This document shows positions 15,991-24,531 of a stretch of 64,000 nt of DNA, piece by piece. Position 1 is the first letter of the stretch; each line of letters starts with the position of its first letter. A program made the position numbers and the translations under genes. The DNA comes from Runella zeae DSM 19591 (GTDB lineage: Bacteria > Bacteroidota > Bacteroidia > Cytophagales > Spirosomataceae), in the NCBI RefSeq assembly GCF_000423565.1, contig NZ_KE384039.1:124001-188000 (forward strand), read 5' to 3'. The notes under the pieces were generated by a model that was not told where the DNA came from, made no database searches, and saw only the letters and a list, made by a program, of their open reading frames with translations.

Positions 15991-18357
15991 ATGCACCTAT
16001 TAGCTACATCATTAAAGAAAGTATGGAAAGTGGGGATTGTATTGCTGATTTCACATCAACTATATGCGCAGAAGGGGCTGATAAAAGGCCAACTCACAAC
16101 CACCGACGGCAAGCCCGCCGAATATGTAAACGTAAACTTAAAAGGAACCAATAAAGGGACTGTAACCAATGAAAAAGGGGAGTTTAGTATCGAAAAAGTC
16201 AAACCAGGGGTGTATGTTTTGCAGATGAGTTTTGTGGGCCTTGAAACCCAAACCCAAAATGTGACCGTAACAGATGGCCAAACTACCGAGGCCAATTTTG
16301 TACTACGTGAGAATAGCCGTCAGTTGAATGAGGTGATTGTGTCGGCTTATCCTAATAAATACAATGCCGATATGCCTTCGGTCACTTTGCGATTGAAGAC
16401 CCCTTTGATCGAAACACCCCAAAATATCCAAGTATTGACGAAGGCCCTCATCAATGACCAGCAGATTTTTGATATGCTAGAAGGTATCACCCGCAATGTA
16501 AGTGGAGTGACCCGCCTAGAGCATTGGGACAATTACGCGCTTCTTAACATGAGAGGTTCTCAAATTGCCGCTTTTCGCAATGGAATGAATGTACAGATGC
16601 CTTGGGGACCCTTGGCAGAAGATATGAGTATGGTCGAAAGTATCGAATTTGTAAAAGGGCCTGCAGGTTTTATGATGGCCAATGGTGAGCCGAGTGGTTT
16701 TTATAATGTGGTCACCAAAAAACCAACGGGCATTACAAAAGGAGAGGCAACCATGACCTTGGGGAGCTTCAATACTTACCGCGCTACCGCTGATTTTGAC
16801 GGGTTATTGAGCAAAGACGGCAAACTACAGTATCGTCTCAACTTAATGGGGCAGTTCAAAGGTTCGCATCGCGATTTTGAGTACAACAATCGCTATTCGA
16901 TTGTGCCAGTTATTAAATACAAGTTCAATGACAAAACTTCGTTGACTGCCGAATATACCTATCAATACATGCAAATGTCGATGATTGGCTCGGCTTATGC
17001 TTTTGGACAAAAAACATACGGTGATCTTCCGGTCAATTTCACAACTGCCGAACCTAATCTAGACCCCACCAATATCAATGACCAAAGCCTATTGTTGATT
17101 CTAAATCACCAAATCAATTCGCAATGGAAACTGACTGGTCAATTGGCTTACTTTAATTACAATCAAATCGGAAGTAGTATGTGGCCCAGTACTTTTACGG
17201 ATGCCGATGGTACCATGCAGCGCGGGATTAGTATCTGGGATGCGTTGGGAATCAACAAAATAGGGCAAGTGTTTGTGAACGGTGACGTAAAAACAGGGGG
17301 TATCACTCACCGTATTTTGGCAGGGCTTGATATGGGACAAAAACAATATTTTGCGGATTGGTCGCAAGGATTTAATCTCAATGGCACCGTGCCTTTCAAT
17401 ATTTATAAGCCTGTGTACGGGCAAGTTCCCGCTGATTCTCTACCAGTTTTTGACCGCTCGCGTAGTTTACGTAGCAGAGGCGTCAATTACAATCAAAGCT
17501 ATTCGGCGCTGTATGTGCAAGACGAATTACGCTTTCTAAACGATAAAATACGCCTGACTTTGGCGGGTCGCTACACTACTGCGCAAAATGCTGACCCCTA
17601 TTCTGGCTCCGTAAAAAGCAGTAAGTTTACGCCTCGTATAGGAGTGAGCGTTTCGCTCAACAAAAGTATGTCGGCCTATGCATTGTATGACCAAGCTTTT
17701 ATTCCACAAGCTGGGGCTGATTTTACGGGTAAAGCTTTTGACCCGATTACTGGCAACAATACCGAAGCAGGCTTGAAAAAAGAATGGATGGGAGGACGCT
17801 GGAACTCTACGCTTTCTTTGTATCAAATTACAAAAAACAACGTACTGACTTCTGATCCAAACCACCTCAATTTCTCAATTCAGTTGGGGCAAACCAAAAC
17901 CAAAGGAGTAGAGTTTGACATCAGAGGGCAGCTTTTAGAAGGATTGGATCTTACTTTCAACTATGCCTATACCGATTCTAAAGTGACCAAAGATACCGAC
18001 GAAAAGAAAGTAGGTGTAGCGGTAGCGGGCGCAACAAAGCACATCAACAACGCTTGGTTGTCGTATCGGGCAACACGTGGTGGACTCAAAGGATTTGGAG
18101 CTTCATTGGGATACCAATGGCAAGTAGGACGTTCGTCTTGGTACGTGTTTGACGGTACCAACCAAGCCTTACCTGATTATTTCCGCGTAGATGGAGCGGT
18201 TTCATGGCAAAGCAACAAGTTTTCGGTCGCGCTCAATGTCAATAATATACTTAACAAATATCTTTTCTCAGGAGCGCCTTACACTTGGCTGAATGCCTAC
18301 TATTGGCAAACAGAAGCCTTGCGTAACAGTAGAATCAGCATTGGTTATAAATTTTGA
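15991..18357 (+). CDS. TonB-dependent siderophore receptor
   Basis: This outer-membrane receptor has 788 residues from the ATG at 15991. The frame opens earlier (15916), but that extension overlaps a Fur half-site and lacks signal-peptide character. It has a signal peptide (VGIVLLISHQLYAQ), a carboxypeptidase-like domain with GKPAEYVNVNLKGTNKGTVT, a TonB-box-like LNEVIVSAYP, a plug with PLIETPQNIQVLTKALIND and EFVKGPAGFMMANGEPSGFYN, and a terminal SRISIGYKF. The siderophore-receptor plug pattern (ETPQNIQV, GEPSG) is that of FpvA/FhuE-type hydroxamate or ferric-chelate receptors. A PepSY membrane reductase follows after 6 bp. A Fur box precedes it, so iron starvation should induce both. Confidence 0.9.
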   Translation: MHLLATSLKKVWKVGIVLLISHQLYAQKGLIKGQLTTTDGKPAEYVNVNLKGTNKGTVTNEKGEFSIEKVKPGVYVLQMSFVGLETQTQNVTVTDGQTTEANFVLRENSRQLNEVIVSAYPNKYNADMPSVTLRLKTPLIETPQNIQVLTKALINDQQIFDMLEGITRNVSGVTRLEHWDNYALLNMRGSQIAAFRNGMNVQMPWGPLAEDMSMVESIEFVKGPAGFMMANGEPSGFYNVVTKKPTGITKGEATMTLGSFNTYRATADFDGLLSKDGKLQYRLNLMGQFKGSHRDFEYNNRYSIVPVIKYKFNDKTSLTAEYTYQYMQMSMIGSAYAFGQKTYGDLPVNFTTAEPNLDPTNINDQSLLLILNHQINSQWKLTGQLAYFNYNQIGSSMWPSTFTDADGTMQRGISIWDALGINKIGQVFVNGDVKTGGITHRILAGLDMGQKQYFADWSQGFNLNGTVPFNIYKPVYGQVPADSLPVFDRSRSLRSRGVNYNQSYSALYVQDELRFLNDKIRLTLAGRYTTAQNADPYSGSVKSSKFTPRIGVSVSLNKSMSAYALYDQAFIPQAGADFTGKAFDPITGNNTEAGLKKEWMGGRWNSTLSLYQITKNNVLTSDPNHLNFSIQLGQTKTKGVEFDIRGQLLEGLDLTFNYAYTDSKVTKDTDEKKVGVAVAGATKHINNAWLSYRATRGGLKGFGASLGYQWQVGRSSWYVFDGTNQALPDYFRVDGAVSWQSNKFSVALNVNNILNKYLFSGAPYTWLNAYYWQTEALRNSRISIGYKF

Positions 18358-18363
18358 TGAAGT

Positions 18364-19545
18364 ATGAGTTTTAAAAAAATCATTGGAAAAATCCACTTGT
18401 GGCTGGGCTTAGTTTCGGGGGTGGTGGTATTTGTGATAAGTCTTACGGGTTGCTTGTATGCTTTTCAGGAAGAAATTCAAAACCTGACGCAATCCTATCG
18501 GTTTGTTGAACCACAATCAAAACCATTTTTACCCCCGTCGGTATTGAAATCTATCGCCGAAAAACAACTTCCCGATAAGCACTTACATGCCGTTTTGTAT
18601 ATGGATAGAGGCAAAGCCGCCCAAGTAAGCTTTTTTCACTTTGAGCCTTCCTATTACTACATTGTATATCTCAATCCGTATGATGGCAAAGTGCTCAAAG
18701 TAAAGGATATGGATAGTGATTTTTTTAGAATAGTATTGCAGGGGCATTTTTATTTTTGGCTTCCGCCAGCCATTGGGCAGCCGTTTGTGGCCTATTCTAC
18801 GTTGGTGTTTGTGGTATTGCTTGTTACGGGCATTGTGCTGTGGTGGCCCAAAAACAAAGCCGCTGCCAAACAAAGGTTTTGGTTTAATTGGAAACAAAAT
18901 CTAAAGTGGAAACGTAAAAATTATGACCTACACAATATCTTTGGGTTTTATGCATCGATTTTCATTTTGATATTGGCTTTGACAGGTTTGGTGTGGGGAT
19001 TTCAGTGGTTTGCGGAGTCGGTATATGGATTGGCAGGAGGTAAAAAGTCGCTGCTATTTACAGAGCCTATTTCTGCTCCAAAGCCCGAAAACCTGGCACT
19101 AAATAGTCCTGCAATTGACCAAATATGGCACCGAATGCAGGCCGAATATCCCAAGGCGGCGGTGCTGGAGGTACATGTACCCGAATCAGACACTTCGGCG
19201 ATTGCGGCAAGTGCCAATCCAGATGCTGGCACCTACTGGAAAACAGACTACCGCTATTTTGACCAGTATAGCCTCAAAGAAATCAAAGTAGGACATCTAT
19301 ACGGTCGCTTTGAAGAAGCTTCTGCCGCCGACAAATTACTGCGAATGAATTATGACTTGCACGTGGGAGCAGTAGGGGGATTGGCAGGAAAAGTACTTGC
19401 CTTTTTGGTAAGTTTAGTGGCTACGAGCCTGCCGGTTACGGGGTTTTTGATATGGTGGGGAAGAAGAAAAAAGGTGCCTAAAAAGGTGCTGGAGCCCGCA
19501 AAAGCCGCCAAAACGTCAGGTGGGAGGTTAATTTTAAAAAGTTAG
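18364..19545 (+). CDS. PepSY-associated membrane protein (siderophore reductase type)
   Basis: This inner-membrane protein has 393 residues and four predicted membrane segments: IHLWLGLVSGVVVFVISLTGCLYAF (about 10-35), FVAYSTLVFVVLLVTGIVLWW (about 142-162), YASIFILILALTGLVWGF (about 199-215) and VLAFLVSLVATSLPVTGFLIWWG (about 345-368). PepSY-type periplasmic loops lie between them. Histidines in the first and third segments could ligate heme. Family members located next to siderophore receptors reduce ferric siderophores in the periplasm or inner membrane. It is co-transcribed with the receptor (6-bp gap) and therefore likely iron-repressed. Confidence 0.88.
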   Translation: MSFKKIIGKIHLWLGLVSGVVVFVISLTGCLYAFQEEIQNLTQSYRFVEPQSKPFLPPSVLKSIAEKQLPDKHLHAVLYMDRGKAAQVSFFHFEPSYYYIVYLNPYDGKVLKVKDMDSDFFRIVLQGHFYFWLPPAIGQPFVAYSTLVFVVLLVTGIVLWWPKNKAAAKQRFWFNWKQNLKWKRKNYDLHNIFGFYASIFILILALTGLVWGFQWFAESVYGLAGGKKSLLFTEPISAPKPENLALNSPAIDQIWHRMQAEYPKAAVLEVHVPESDTSAIAASANPDAGTYWKTDYRYFDQYSLKEIKVGHLYGRFEEASAADKLLRMNYDLHVGAVGGLAGKVLAFLVSLVATSLPVTGFLIWWGRRKKVPKKVLEPAKAAKTSGGRLILKS

Positions 19546-19668
19546 AGTTCATGTTCAAGGAGGTTGTGGAAGGGTGCTTTCCTTCCGCATTGATGAGATA
19601 GCACTCGTGCCGAATCTTTCGGCACGAGCCTTACTAAAAGTAATTAAGAAAAAGATGTTTATGTGATT

Positions 19669-19689
19669 TATTTGTATTTATTCTAAATA
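19669..19689. promoter_or_regulatory. Fur box upstream of fur (autoregulation)
   Basis: TATTTGTA-TTTAT-TCTAAATA has a perfect right arm and 6 of 8 bases in the left arm. A further TCTAAATT half-site follows at 19692-19699. It lies 46 bp before the fur ATG. Confidence 0.65.
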
Positions 19690-19735
19690 AATCTAAATTT
19701 GCAATGATTATTACATTGTATTGTTTTTAGAAAAT

Positions 19736-20215
19736 ATGCAAAGCTCTCATTTACAGGCGGCTATCTTACGACTTGACCAGTTTTTGGAACTAAAAGGCTA
19801 TCGCCGTACCCAAGAGCGGTACACAATTTTAGAAGAAATTTATTCGCATACGGAGCATTATCATTTTGATGCCTATCAGCTTCGAGAAATTTTGATGGCT
19901 AGCGGATTTCATATCAGCATGGCTACTATTTACAATACCCTTGATTTGTTTGTAGAGGCAGGGTTGATAAAAAAACACCAATTTGGCACCAATGCTTCTT
20001 TCAACTACGAGAGGGCACTTGGAAGTGGACAGCACGACCACGTGGTTTGCTTAGACTGTCATCATATCAAGGAGTTTTGTGATCCGCGTGTTTCCAATAT
20101 CGAAAATAGCGTAGGAGAGTGGTTTATGACCAGGGTTTTACAACATTCATTGGTGTTTTATGGACATTGTACCGACGAACTGTGCAGTCATAAGCTAGAA
20201 AAAAACTTTAACTAG
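19736..20215 (+). CDS. fur: Fur family transcriptional repressor
   Basis: The product has 159 residues from the ATG at 19736. The frame opens at a TTG at 19721, which is less likely. The winged-helix domain contains YRRTQERYTILEEIY, HYHFDAYQLREIL and the recognition helix SMATIYNTLDLFVEAGLI. The C-terminal dimerisation domain shows the metal ligands HDHVVCLDCHHIKEF and CTDELCSHK. The surrounding iron-uptake genes and the repeated TATTTAGA-type boxes make iron the probable co-repressor. A Zur or PerR identity is possible in principle, and the pair of TTTGCAA boxes at 6 kb could be served by another paralogue elsewhere. A Fur-like box upstream suggests autoregulation. Confidence 0.9.
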   Translation: MQSSHLQAAILRLDQFLELKGYRRTQERYTILEEIYSHTEHYHFDAYQLREILMASGFHISMATIYNTLDLFVEAGLIKKHQFGTNASFNYERALGSGQHDHVVCLDCHHIKEFCDPRVSNIENSVGEWFMTRVLQHSLVFYGHCTDELCSHKLEKNFN

Positions 20216-20232
20216 TTATTTTTTTGGTTATT

Positions 20233-20253
20233 TATTTTTAATTAGTATAAATA
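20233..20253. promoter_or_regulatory. Fur-box-like site upstream of the DUF6607 gene
   Basis: TATTTTTA-ATTAG-TATAAATA is a degenerate copy of the consensus, 18 bp before the ATG at 20272. The AT-rich background makes this the weakest of the main set. Confidence 0.45.
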
Positions 20254-20271
20254 AAATAAAAAAATAAATTT

Positions 20272-21186
20272 ATGAAAAAAGTAATGTTGCTAACACTTGT
20301 TGGCTTTGGATTGAATGCAAACGCCCAAAAAACGGCTGATATAGAGGCTATTAAGGGGCAATGTGGGTGTCAGGAAGTGACTTTTCAATATGCAGAGACA
20401 TTTTCTCCCCAAAAAGATTATAAGTTTCAGGAGCGTTATCATGCTAAAGGACTGGAATGGATAGCCGTAGATGAAGAATCTAAGGATAAGTTGGTATTGG
20501 TACACTTGCTTGTGATCAACGACAAAACAGTCATCAAACATTGGCGTGAAGACTGGGAATATGAAAATGCCAATGTGTTGGCGTATCAAAAAAACAAAGA
20601 TTGGAAGTCGGTAAAACTGCCTTCGTCGCAAGTCAAAGGGCAATGGACCCAAAAAGTATTTGAAGTAGACGATAGCCCGCGTTATGAGGGCACAGCATCG
20701 TGGTTTCATAAGGACGGAAAACACGTATGGGCCAATGTAACGGATGCGCCTCTTCCTCGCCGTGAGTATTCCAAACGCTCTGACTATCAGGTGATGCGAC
20801 GCAACAATCGCATTCATGTCACTAAAGAGGGGTATTTGCATGAGCAAGACAACGATAAAATCATCCGAACCGAAAAAGGGGATGAACTTCTAGCCCAAGA
20901 AAAAGGACTGAACGATTATCGTAAAGTCGATGAAAGCAAATGCGACGTAGCCAAAAGGTGGTGGGAAAAACACCGCTCATATTGGGGCGAAGTACGAGCG
21001 GTGTGGACGGAGCTTATTGCACAAAACAAAGGAATCAGCCTGACCGACGAAAAAGTGGAAGGAAAATCGTTGGGACAAATGCTTGAAAACTTGTCGTATC
21101 GTTCCGACAATCCCGCTACTCGTCAAGAGATTAAGGCTACTATTCTGAAATTTGTCAAAAATCCAGAAGCCTACTCAATGCGCTAA
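20272..21186 (+). CDS. DUF6607 family secreted protein
   Basis: The product has 304 residues with a signal peptide (VMLLTLVGFGLNANAQ). The start of the mature protein shows the family signature GQCGCQEVTFQYAETFSP, followed by WIAVDEESKDKLVLVHLLVI, HWREDWEYEN and SRVEV-like aromatic repeats (GTASWFHKDGKHVWANVTDAPLPRREYSKR). I recognise it as DUF6607, a family of unknown function in Bacteroidota and Proteobacteria that is often near iron genes. It follows fur directly, with a degenerate Fur box in between. A role in iron or heme acquisition is inference. Its end overlaps the convergent DoxX gene by 4 bp. Confidence 0.8.
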   Translation: MKKVMLLTLVGFGLNANAQKTADIEAIKGQCGCQEVTFQYAETFSPQKDYKFQERYHAKGLEWIAVDEESKDKLVLVHLLVINDKTVIKHWREDWEYENANVLAYQKNKDWKSVKLPSSQVKGQWTQKVFEVDDSPRYEGTASWFHKDGKHVWANVTDAPLPRREYSKRSDYQVMRRNNRIHVTKEGYLHEQDNDKIIRTEKGDELLAQEKGLNDYRKVDESKCDVAKRWWEKHRSYWGEVRAVWTELIAQNKGISLTDEKVEGKSLGQMLENLSYRSDNPATRQEIKATILKFVKNPEAYSMR

Positions 21187-21617
21187 TGCGGATGGTTTTT
21201 CATCCATTCATCCATCGAAAACCTGCCTGACCCTGCCACCAAAAATACAATGAGCAGTATCAAAGTGGTGACAGAAAGCCACAACTCCGAATTCAGAAAA
21301 GAGAAACCTTTGGTAATATTGACAAAGAAAACGGCAATTATTAAAATGGGAATTTGGAATAGTACTGCCGTTCGGGTTTGGCAGCCAAGAGCAATCAAAA
21401 AGCCGCCCATTAGGTGAGCAAAAGCCACATAATGAACCGCTATGACAGAACTCAAAAAGGAGTTGTGGTCACTGATAAGTTGGGAAAGCCGCGACGTATC
21501 ACTGATAAAACTCACTCCTTTCAAAAACAATAACAAGCCAAGAGCGATACGGATCACATCTAGCCAAGCTGGATGATGCGTATCGCCCCAATGTTCGATG
21601 CGTTGGAGCGTATTCAT
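21183..21617 (-). CDS. DoxX family membrane protein
   Basis: The product has 144 residues from the ATG at 21617. An upstream extension to 21671 is rich in Lys/Asn and unlikely. Four membrane helices are visible: WLDVIRIALGLLLFLKGVSFI, HYVAFAHLMGGFLIALG, AVLFQIPILIIAVFFVN and SVTTLILLIVFLVAGSG. The DoxX-like fold (DUF417/DoxX group) occurs in many small inner-membrane proteins of unclear, possibly redox-related, function. It is transcribed alone, convergent with DUF6607. Confidence 0.8.
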   Translation of the reverse strand: MNTLQRIEHWGDTHHPAWLDVIRIALGLLLFLKGVSFISDTSRLSQLISDHNSFLSSVIAVHYVAFAHLMGGFLIALGCQTRTAVLFQIPILIIAVFFVNITKGFSFLNSELWLSVTTLILLIVFLVAGSGRFSMDEWMKNHPH

Positions 21618-21798
21618 AGCATGAAAATGTTTGGTTTTCAGAAAGTTAAAATTTTTATTTGATTTTGCCAATATTGATTTGTACTTTTTTGAAATGTAAT
21701 GAAAGACAAATCTTAATAAATAAAGAAAAGCACGTCAGTTTTGATTATTGGCATTTCGAGCAAAGAAAAATGCACTTAATACAGGATAATGTTGAAAC

Positions 21799-21835
21799 CA
21801 CCGCACGGCTGTTTTAGCTTGCGGTGTGTTTTATT
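21799..21835 (+). promoter_or_regulatory. Hairpin with T-rich tail ahead of a membrane-protein gene
   Basis: CACCGCA (21799-21805) pairs with TGCGGTG (21820-21826) and is followed by TGTTTTATTTTAT. It lies between two divergent genes and just before the ATG at 21850, so it may be an attenuator or the end of a small RNA. Confidence 0.45.
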
Positions 21836-21849
21836 TTATCTTTACTCAA

Positions 21850-22362
21850 ATGCTTCTTTTGTGGAACTACATCGATCAGATTGTTTTGTTGTTTTGCTTT
21901 GTGATTTCATATCTCAAAACCATTCAATTTTTACGAAAATCTACCGTCCCGGTTCATAAAATTCCCGCTTTTTTTGTGGTATTTGGCCCTGTTTCTATTG
22001 CTACTTCTATGGGGTTAGGGCATCTTTTTGAAATTAGCTATCATGCCCTAGAACGGGTCTTGGACAAAAGCTTTGTGTTTGATTTTCGGTTGTATTCATT
22101 GATACTTTTGGGGGTAGTACTGCTATCACTTAGTGTACGAATGCTCGGTGAGATTAGAGATTTGTTTCGAGGTTTTCCGCGCCGACAAGCGATTTTCAAA
22201 ACGGCCTTTTGGATGATTGTTTTGAGTGCGCCAACGGGATTTTTCACGCCTATTGGCTATGTACCTACTGTTGCTTGCCTGATTACCTTGGCATTTTTAC
22301 CTTTTGTGATCAAAAAAGCAGGGCAAAATACGGTGGAACAAAATGTAGAAGTATTTTTTTGA
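21850..22362 (+). CDS. Hypothetical inner-membrane protein
   Basis: The product has 170 residues from the ATG at 21850. A GTG at 21826 would lie inside a terminator-like hairpin. There are about five hydrophobic segments: YIDQIVLLFCFVISYL, IPAFFVVFGPVSIATSMGLGHLF, LYSLILLGVVLLSLSVRML, AFWMIVLSAPTGFFTPIGYV and VACLITLAFLPFVI. A basic loop (FRGFPRRQAIFK) would face the cytoplasm. I do not recognise a family. It stands alone between DoxX (divergent) and the oxidoreductase gene. Confidence 0.65.
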   Translation: MLLLWNYIDQIVLLFCFVISYLKTIQFLRKSTVPVHKIPAFFVVFGPVSIATSMGLGHLFEISYHALERVLDKSFVFDFRLYSLILLGVVLLSLSVRMLGEIRDLFRGFPRRQAIFKTAFWMIVLSAPTGFFTPIGYVPTVACLITLAFLPFVIKKAGQNTVEQNVEVFF

Positions 22363-22488
22363 AATAGTACAAGTTGGTGGCAAGCTGGTTAGTAGATTTT
22401 TGGGGATGGCCTTTTTTGTAAAAATGCAGTAGGTAAACATGATAATTGTACCTTTACACCCAAAATCAATTTCCATTTATATATACAT

Positions 22489-23571
22489 ATGTCAACACTT
22501 ACTAAACCTGTACGAGTCCTTGTGGTAGGATGCGGAAACATGGGAGCTTCTCACGCTACGGCGTATCATACATTCGAGGATTTTGAAATCTGTGGTATTG
22601 TCTCAACGGGAAAAAGCAAAGAAGTTTTAAACGAGAAATTGGGAGGCGGTTATGCTTTGTATTCCGACTATGCCGAAGCTTTGAAAGCCACTCAGCCCGA
22701 CGCTGTGTGTATTTCAACTTACCCCGACACCCACGAAGCTTTTGCGATTATGGCCTTTGAACACGGATGCCATGTGTTTATCGAAAAGCCAGTAGCCGAT
22801 ACGGTAGAAGGAGCCAAAAGAGTAGTAGAAGCGGCCGTGAAAGCCAATAAAAAACTCGTGGTAGGGTATATTTTGCGCCATCATCCTTCTTGGGCCAAGT
22901 TTGTGGAAGTTGCTCAAGAACTAGGCAAGCCGCTCGTAATGCGTATGAATCTCAACCAACAAAGCCACGGCTACATGTGGGATGTACATCGCAACTTGAT
23001 GAAAAGCCTAAGCCCCATCGTAGATTGTGGGGTGCACTATATAGATGTAATGTGTCAAATGACTCGCTCGAAGCCAGTGTGGGTATCGGCGATTGGGGCG
23101 CGTCTTACCGAGGATATTCCAGCGGGAAATTATAACTATGGTCAATTACAAATCAGATTTGAAGATGGCTCGGTAGGTTGGTATGAAGCAGGATGGGGCC
23201 CAATGATGAGCGAAACAGCCTTCTTTGTAAAAGATGTAGTAGGTCCTAAAGGTTGTGTATCGATTGTGGCCAAAGAAGCCGGAGGCGCTGGTAAATCTGA
23301 CAACGTAGATGCACACACCAAAACCGAATCTTTGCGAGTACACTATGCCGATTTGGATGCCAACAACGCCTTTGTGAAGGAAGATGAATGGATTAATCTT
23401 ACCGATGAGCCTGACCACCAAGAGCTTTGTAACCGTGAACAACAATATTTCTTGAAAGCAATCTTGGAAGATGTAGATCTCACCGACCACATGAATGATG
23501 CTGTAAATAGCCTCCAAATTGCTTTTGCGTGCGACGAATCTGTTCGTACGGGAGAAGTAGTAAGATTGTAA
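22489..23571 (+). CDS. Gfo/Idh/MocA family oxidoreductase
   Basis: This cytoplasmic NAD(P)-dependent dehydrogenase has 360 residues. The N-terminal Rossmann fold shows RVLVVGCGNMGASHATAY (GxGxxG). The active-site region has HVFIEKPVADTVEGAK with the family EKP motif, and the C-terminal domain contains NLMKSLSPIVDCGVHYIDVM with the catalytic DxGxHxxD pattern (DCGVHYID). Members act on sugars, inositols or related polyols. The exact substrate cannot be read from the sequence. It is monocistronic, with a strong terminator at 23611-23650. A promoter-like TACCTTTA lies about 40 bp upstream. Confidence 0.9.
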   Translation: MSTLTKPVRVLVVGCGNMGASHATAYHTFEDFEICGIVSTGKSKEVLNEKLGGGYALYSDYAEALKATQPDAVCISTYPDTHEAFAIMAFEHGCHVFIEKPVADTVEGAKRVVEAAVKANKKLVVGYILRHHPSWAKFVEVAQELGKPLVMRMNLNQQSHGYMWDVHRNLMKSLSPIVDCGVHYIDVMCQMTRSKPVWVSAIGARLTEDIPAGNYNYGQLQIRFEDGSVGWYEAGWGPMMSETAFFVKDVVGPKGCVSIVAKEAGGAGKSDNVDAHTKTESLRVHYADLDANNAFVKEDEWINLTDEPDHQELCNREQQYFLKAILEDVDLTDHMNDAVNSLQIAFACDESVRTGEVVRL

Positions 23572-23610
23572 AGGTCTATTAATCAGTGATTATATTGTGT
23601 TTTTTTCTAA

Positions 23611-23650
23611 CTTAGGCAGACTCACTCGGGTCTGCCTAAGCCTTTTTATT
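23611..23650 (+). terminator. Intrinsic terminator of the oxidoreductase gene
   Basis: CTTAGGCAGA pairs with TCTGCCTAAG around a short loop and is followed by CCTTTTTATT. Confidence 0.92.
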
Positions 23651-23679
23651 AGCAATAGGTTTTGTCGAAAATCCTTCCT

Positions 23680-24531
23680 ATGAAAATTCAATTTGAAGAA
23701 CTTCAAATAAACACGGATACGTCGTTTAAGATAATGCTCAATCCTCGCATGAGTGATTTTTTCTTTTGGCATTTTCATCCTGAGTTTGAACTGGTGTACA
23801 TCGAAGGTACGCACGGAACCCGTTATGTCGGAAAACACATGTCGCTTTTTGAAGAAAGTGATTTGGTATTGATAGGTTCTTACATTCCTCATCTTAATTT
23901 TGACTATGGTGCCAAAACCCACTATGAAAAAATTGTGGTTCATTTTCGGGCTTCTTTTTTAGAAAAGACCTTGGCAAATACACCCGAATTTGAGCCCCTA
24001 TTTAAGTTGTTTGAGAGCGCCGCTAGAGGGGTTGCTTTTGGGGCTGAAGCCAAAAACATGGTAAAGCCCCGTTTGCAGAAATTGCCTTATATGCAAGGAA
24101 TGGAGCAGTTTTTGGAGTTGTTGAGCATTTTATATGATTTGGCGGCAGCGGTGGAAAAGGAATTTTTACATGAAAAACCCGTTGAAAATCAATACAATCG
24201 TCGAGAGCAAGAACGATTGTTGAAATTGTATCGGTTTATTGATGAGCAATACCAACGCAAAATAGACATCGAAGAGGTAGCAGCCCTGTCAAACCTAAGC
24301 AATGCCGCCTTTTGTCGGTATTTTAAGAAAATGACGAGATTGACCTTTACTGAATTTTTGAACCACTATCGTATCAACCAAGCCAAAAAGTTGCTTTTGG
24401 TGGATAAAAACGTAACTGAAACCTGCTTCGAATGTGGGTTTGAGAGTCTTTCTTATTTTAATCGTACCTTCAAAAAAATAACGGGCCACAACCCGTTAAG
24501 TTTTAAAAAGAATTTTATGCGTACCTTCTAA
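23680..24531 (+). CDS. AraC family transcriptional regulator
   Basis: The product has 283 residues from the ATG at 23680. A TTG six codons upstream is less likely. The N-terminal cupin domain shows FFFWHFHPEFELVYIEG and DLVLIGSYIPHLN, typical of sugar-sensing AraC proteins. The C-terminal DNA-binding domain (about 185-280) has two helix-turn-helix motifs: DIEEVAALSNLSNAAFCRYFKKM and VTETCFECGFESLSYFNRTFK, ending in TGHNPLSFKKNF. It follows the Gfo/Idh gene on the same strand but after a terminator. It may regulate carbohydrate genes. Its stop codon overlaps the convergent PBP gene by 4 bp. Confidence 0.9.
   Translation: MKIQFEELQINTDTSFKIMLNPRMSDFFFWHFHPEFELVYIEGTHGTRYVGKHMSLFEESDLVLIGSYIPHLNFDYGAKTHYEKIVVHFRASFLEKTLANTPEFEPLFKLFESAARGVAFGAEAKNMVKPRLQKLPYMQGMEQFLELLSILYDLAAAVEKEFLHEKPVENQYNRREQERLLKLYRFIDEQYQRKIDIEEVAALSNLSNAAFCRYFKKMTRLTFTEFLNHYRINQAKKLLLVDKNVTETCFECGFESLSYFNRTFKKITGHNPLSFKKNFMRTF

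Noticed and set aside
20290-20847. Open frame of 185 codons on the minus strand
   Set aside because: It is antisense to DUF6607 with no signal or domain and is explained by the codon bias of the real gene.
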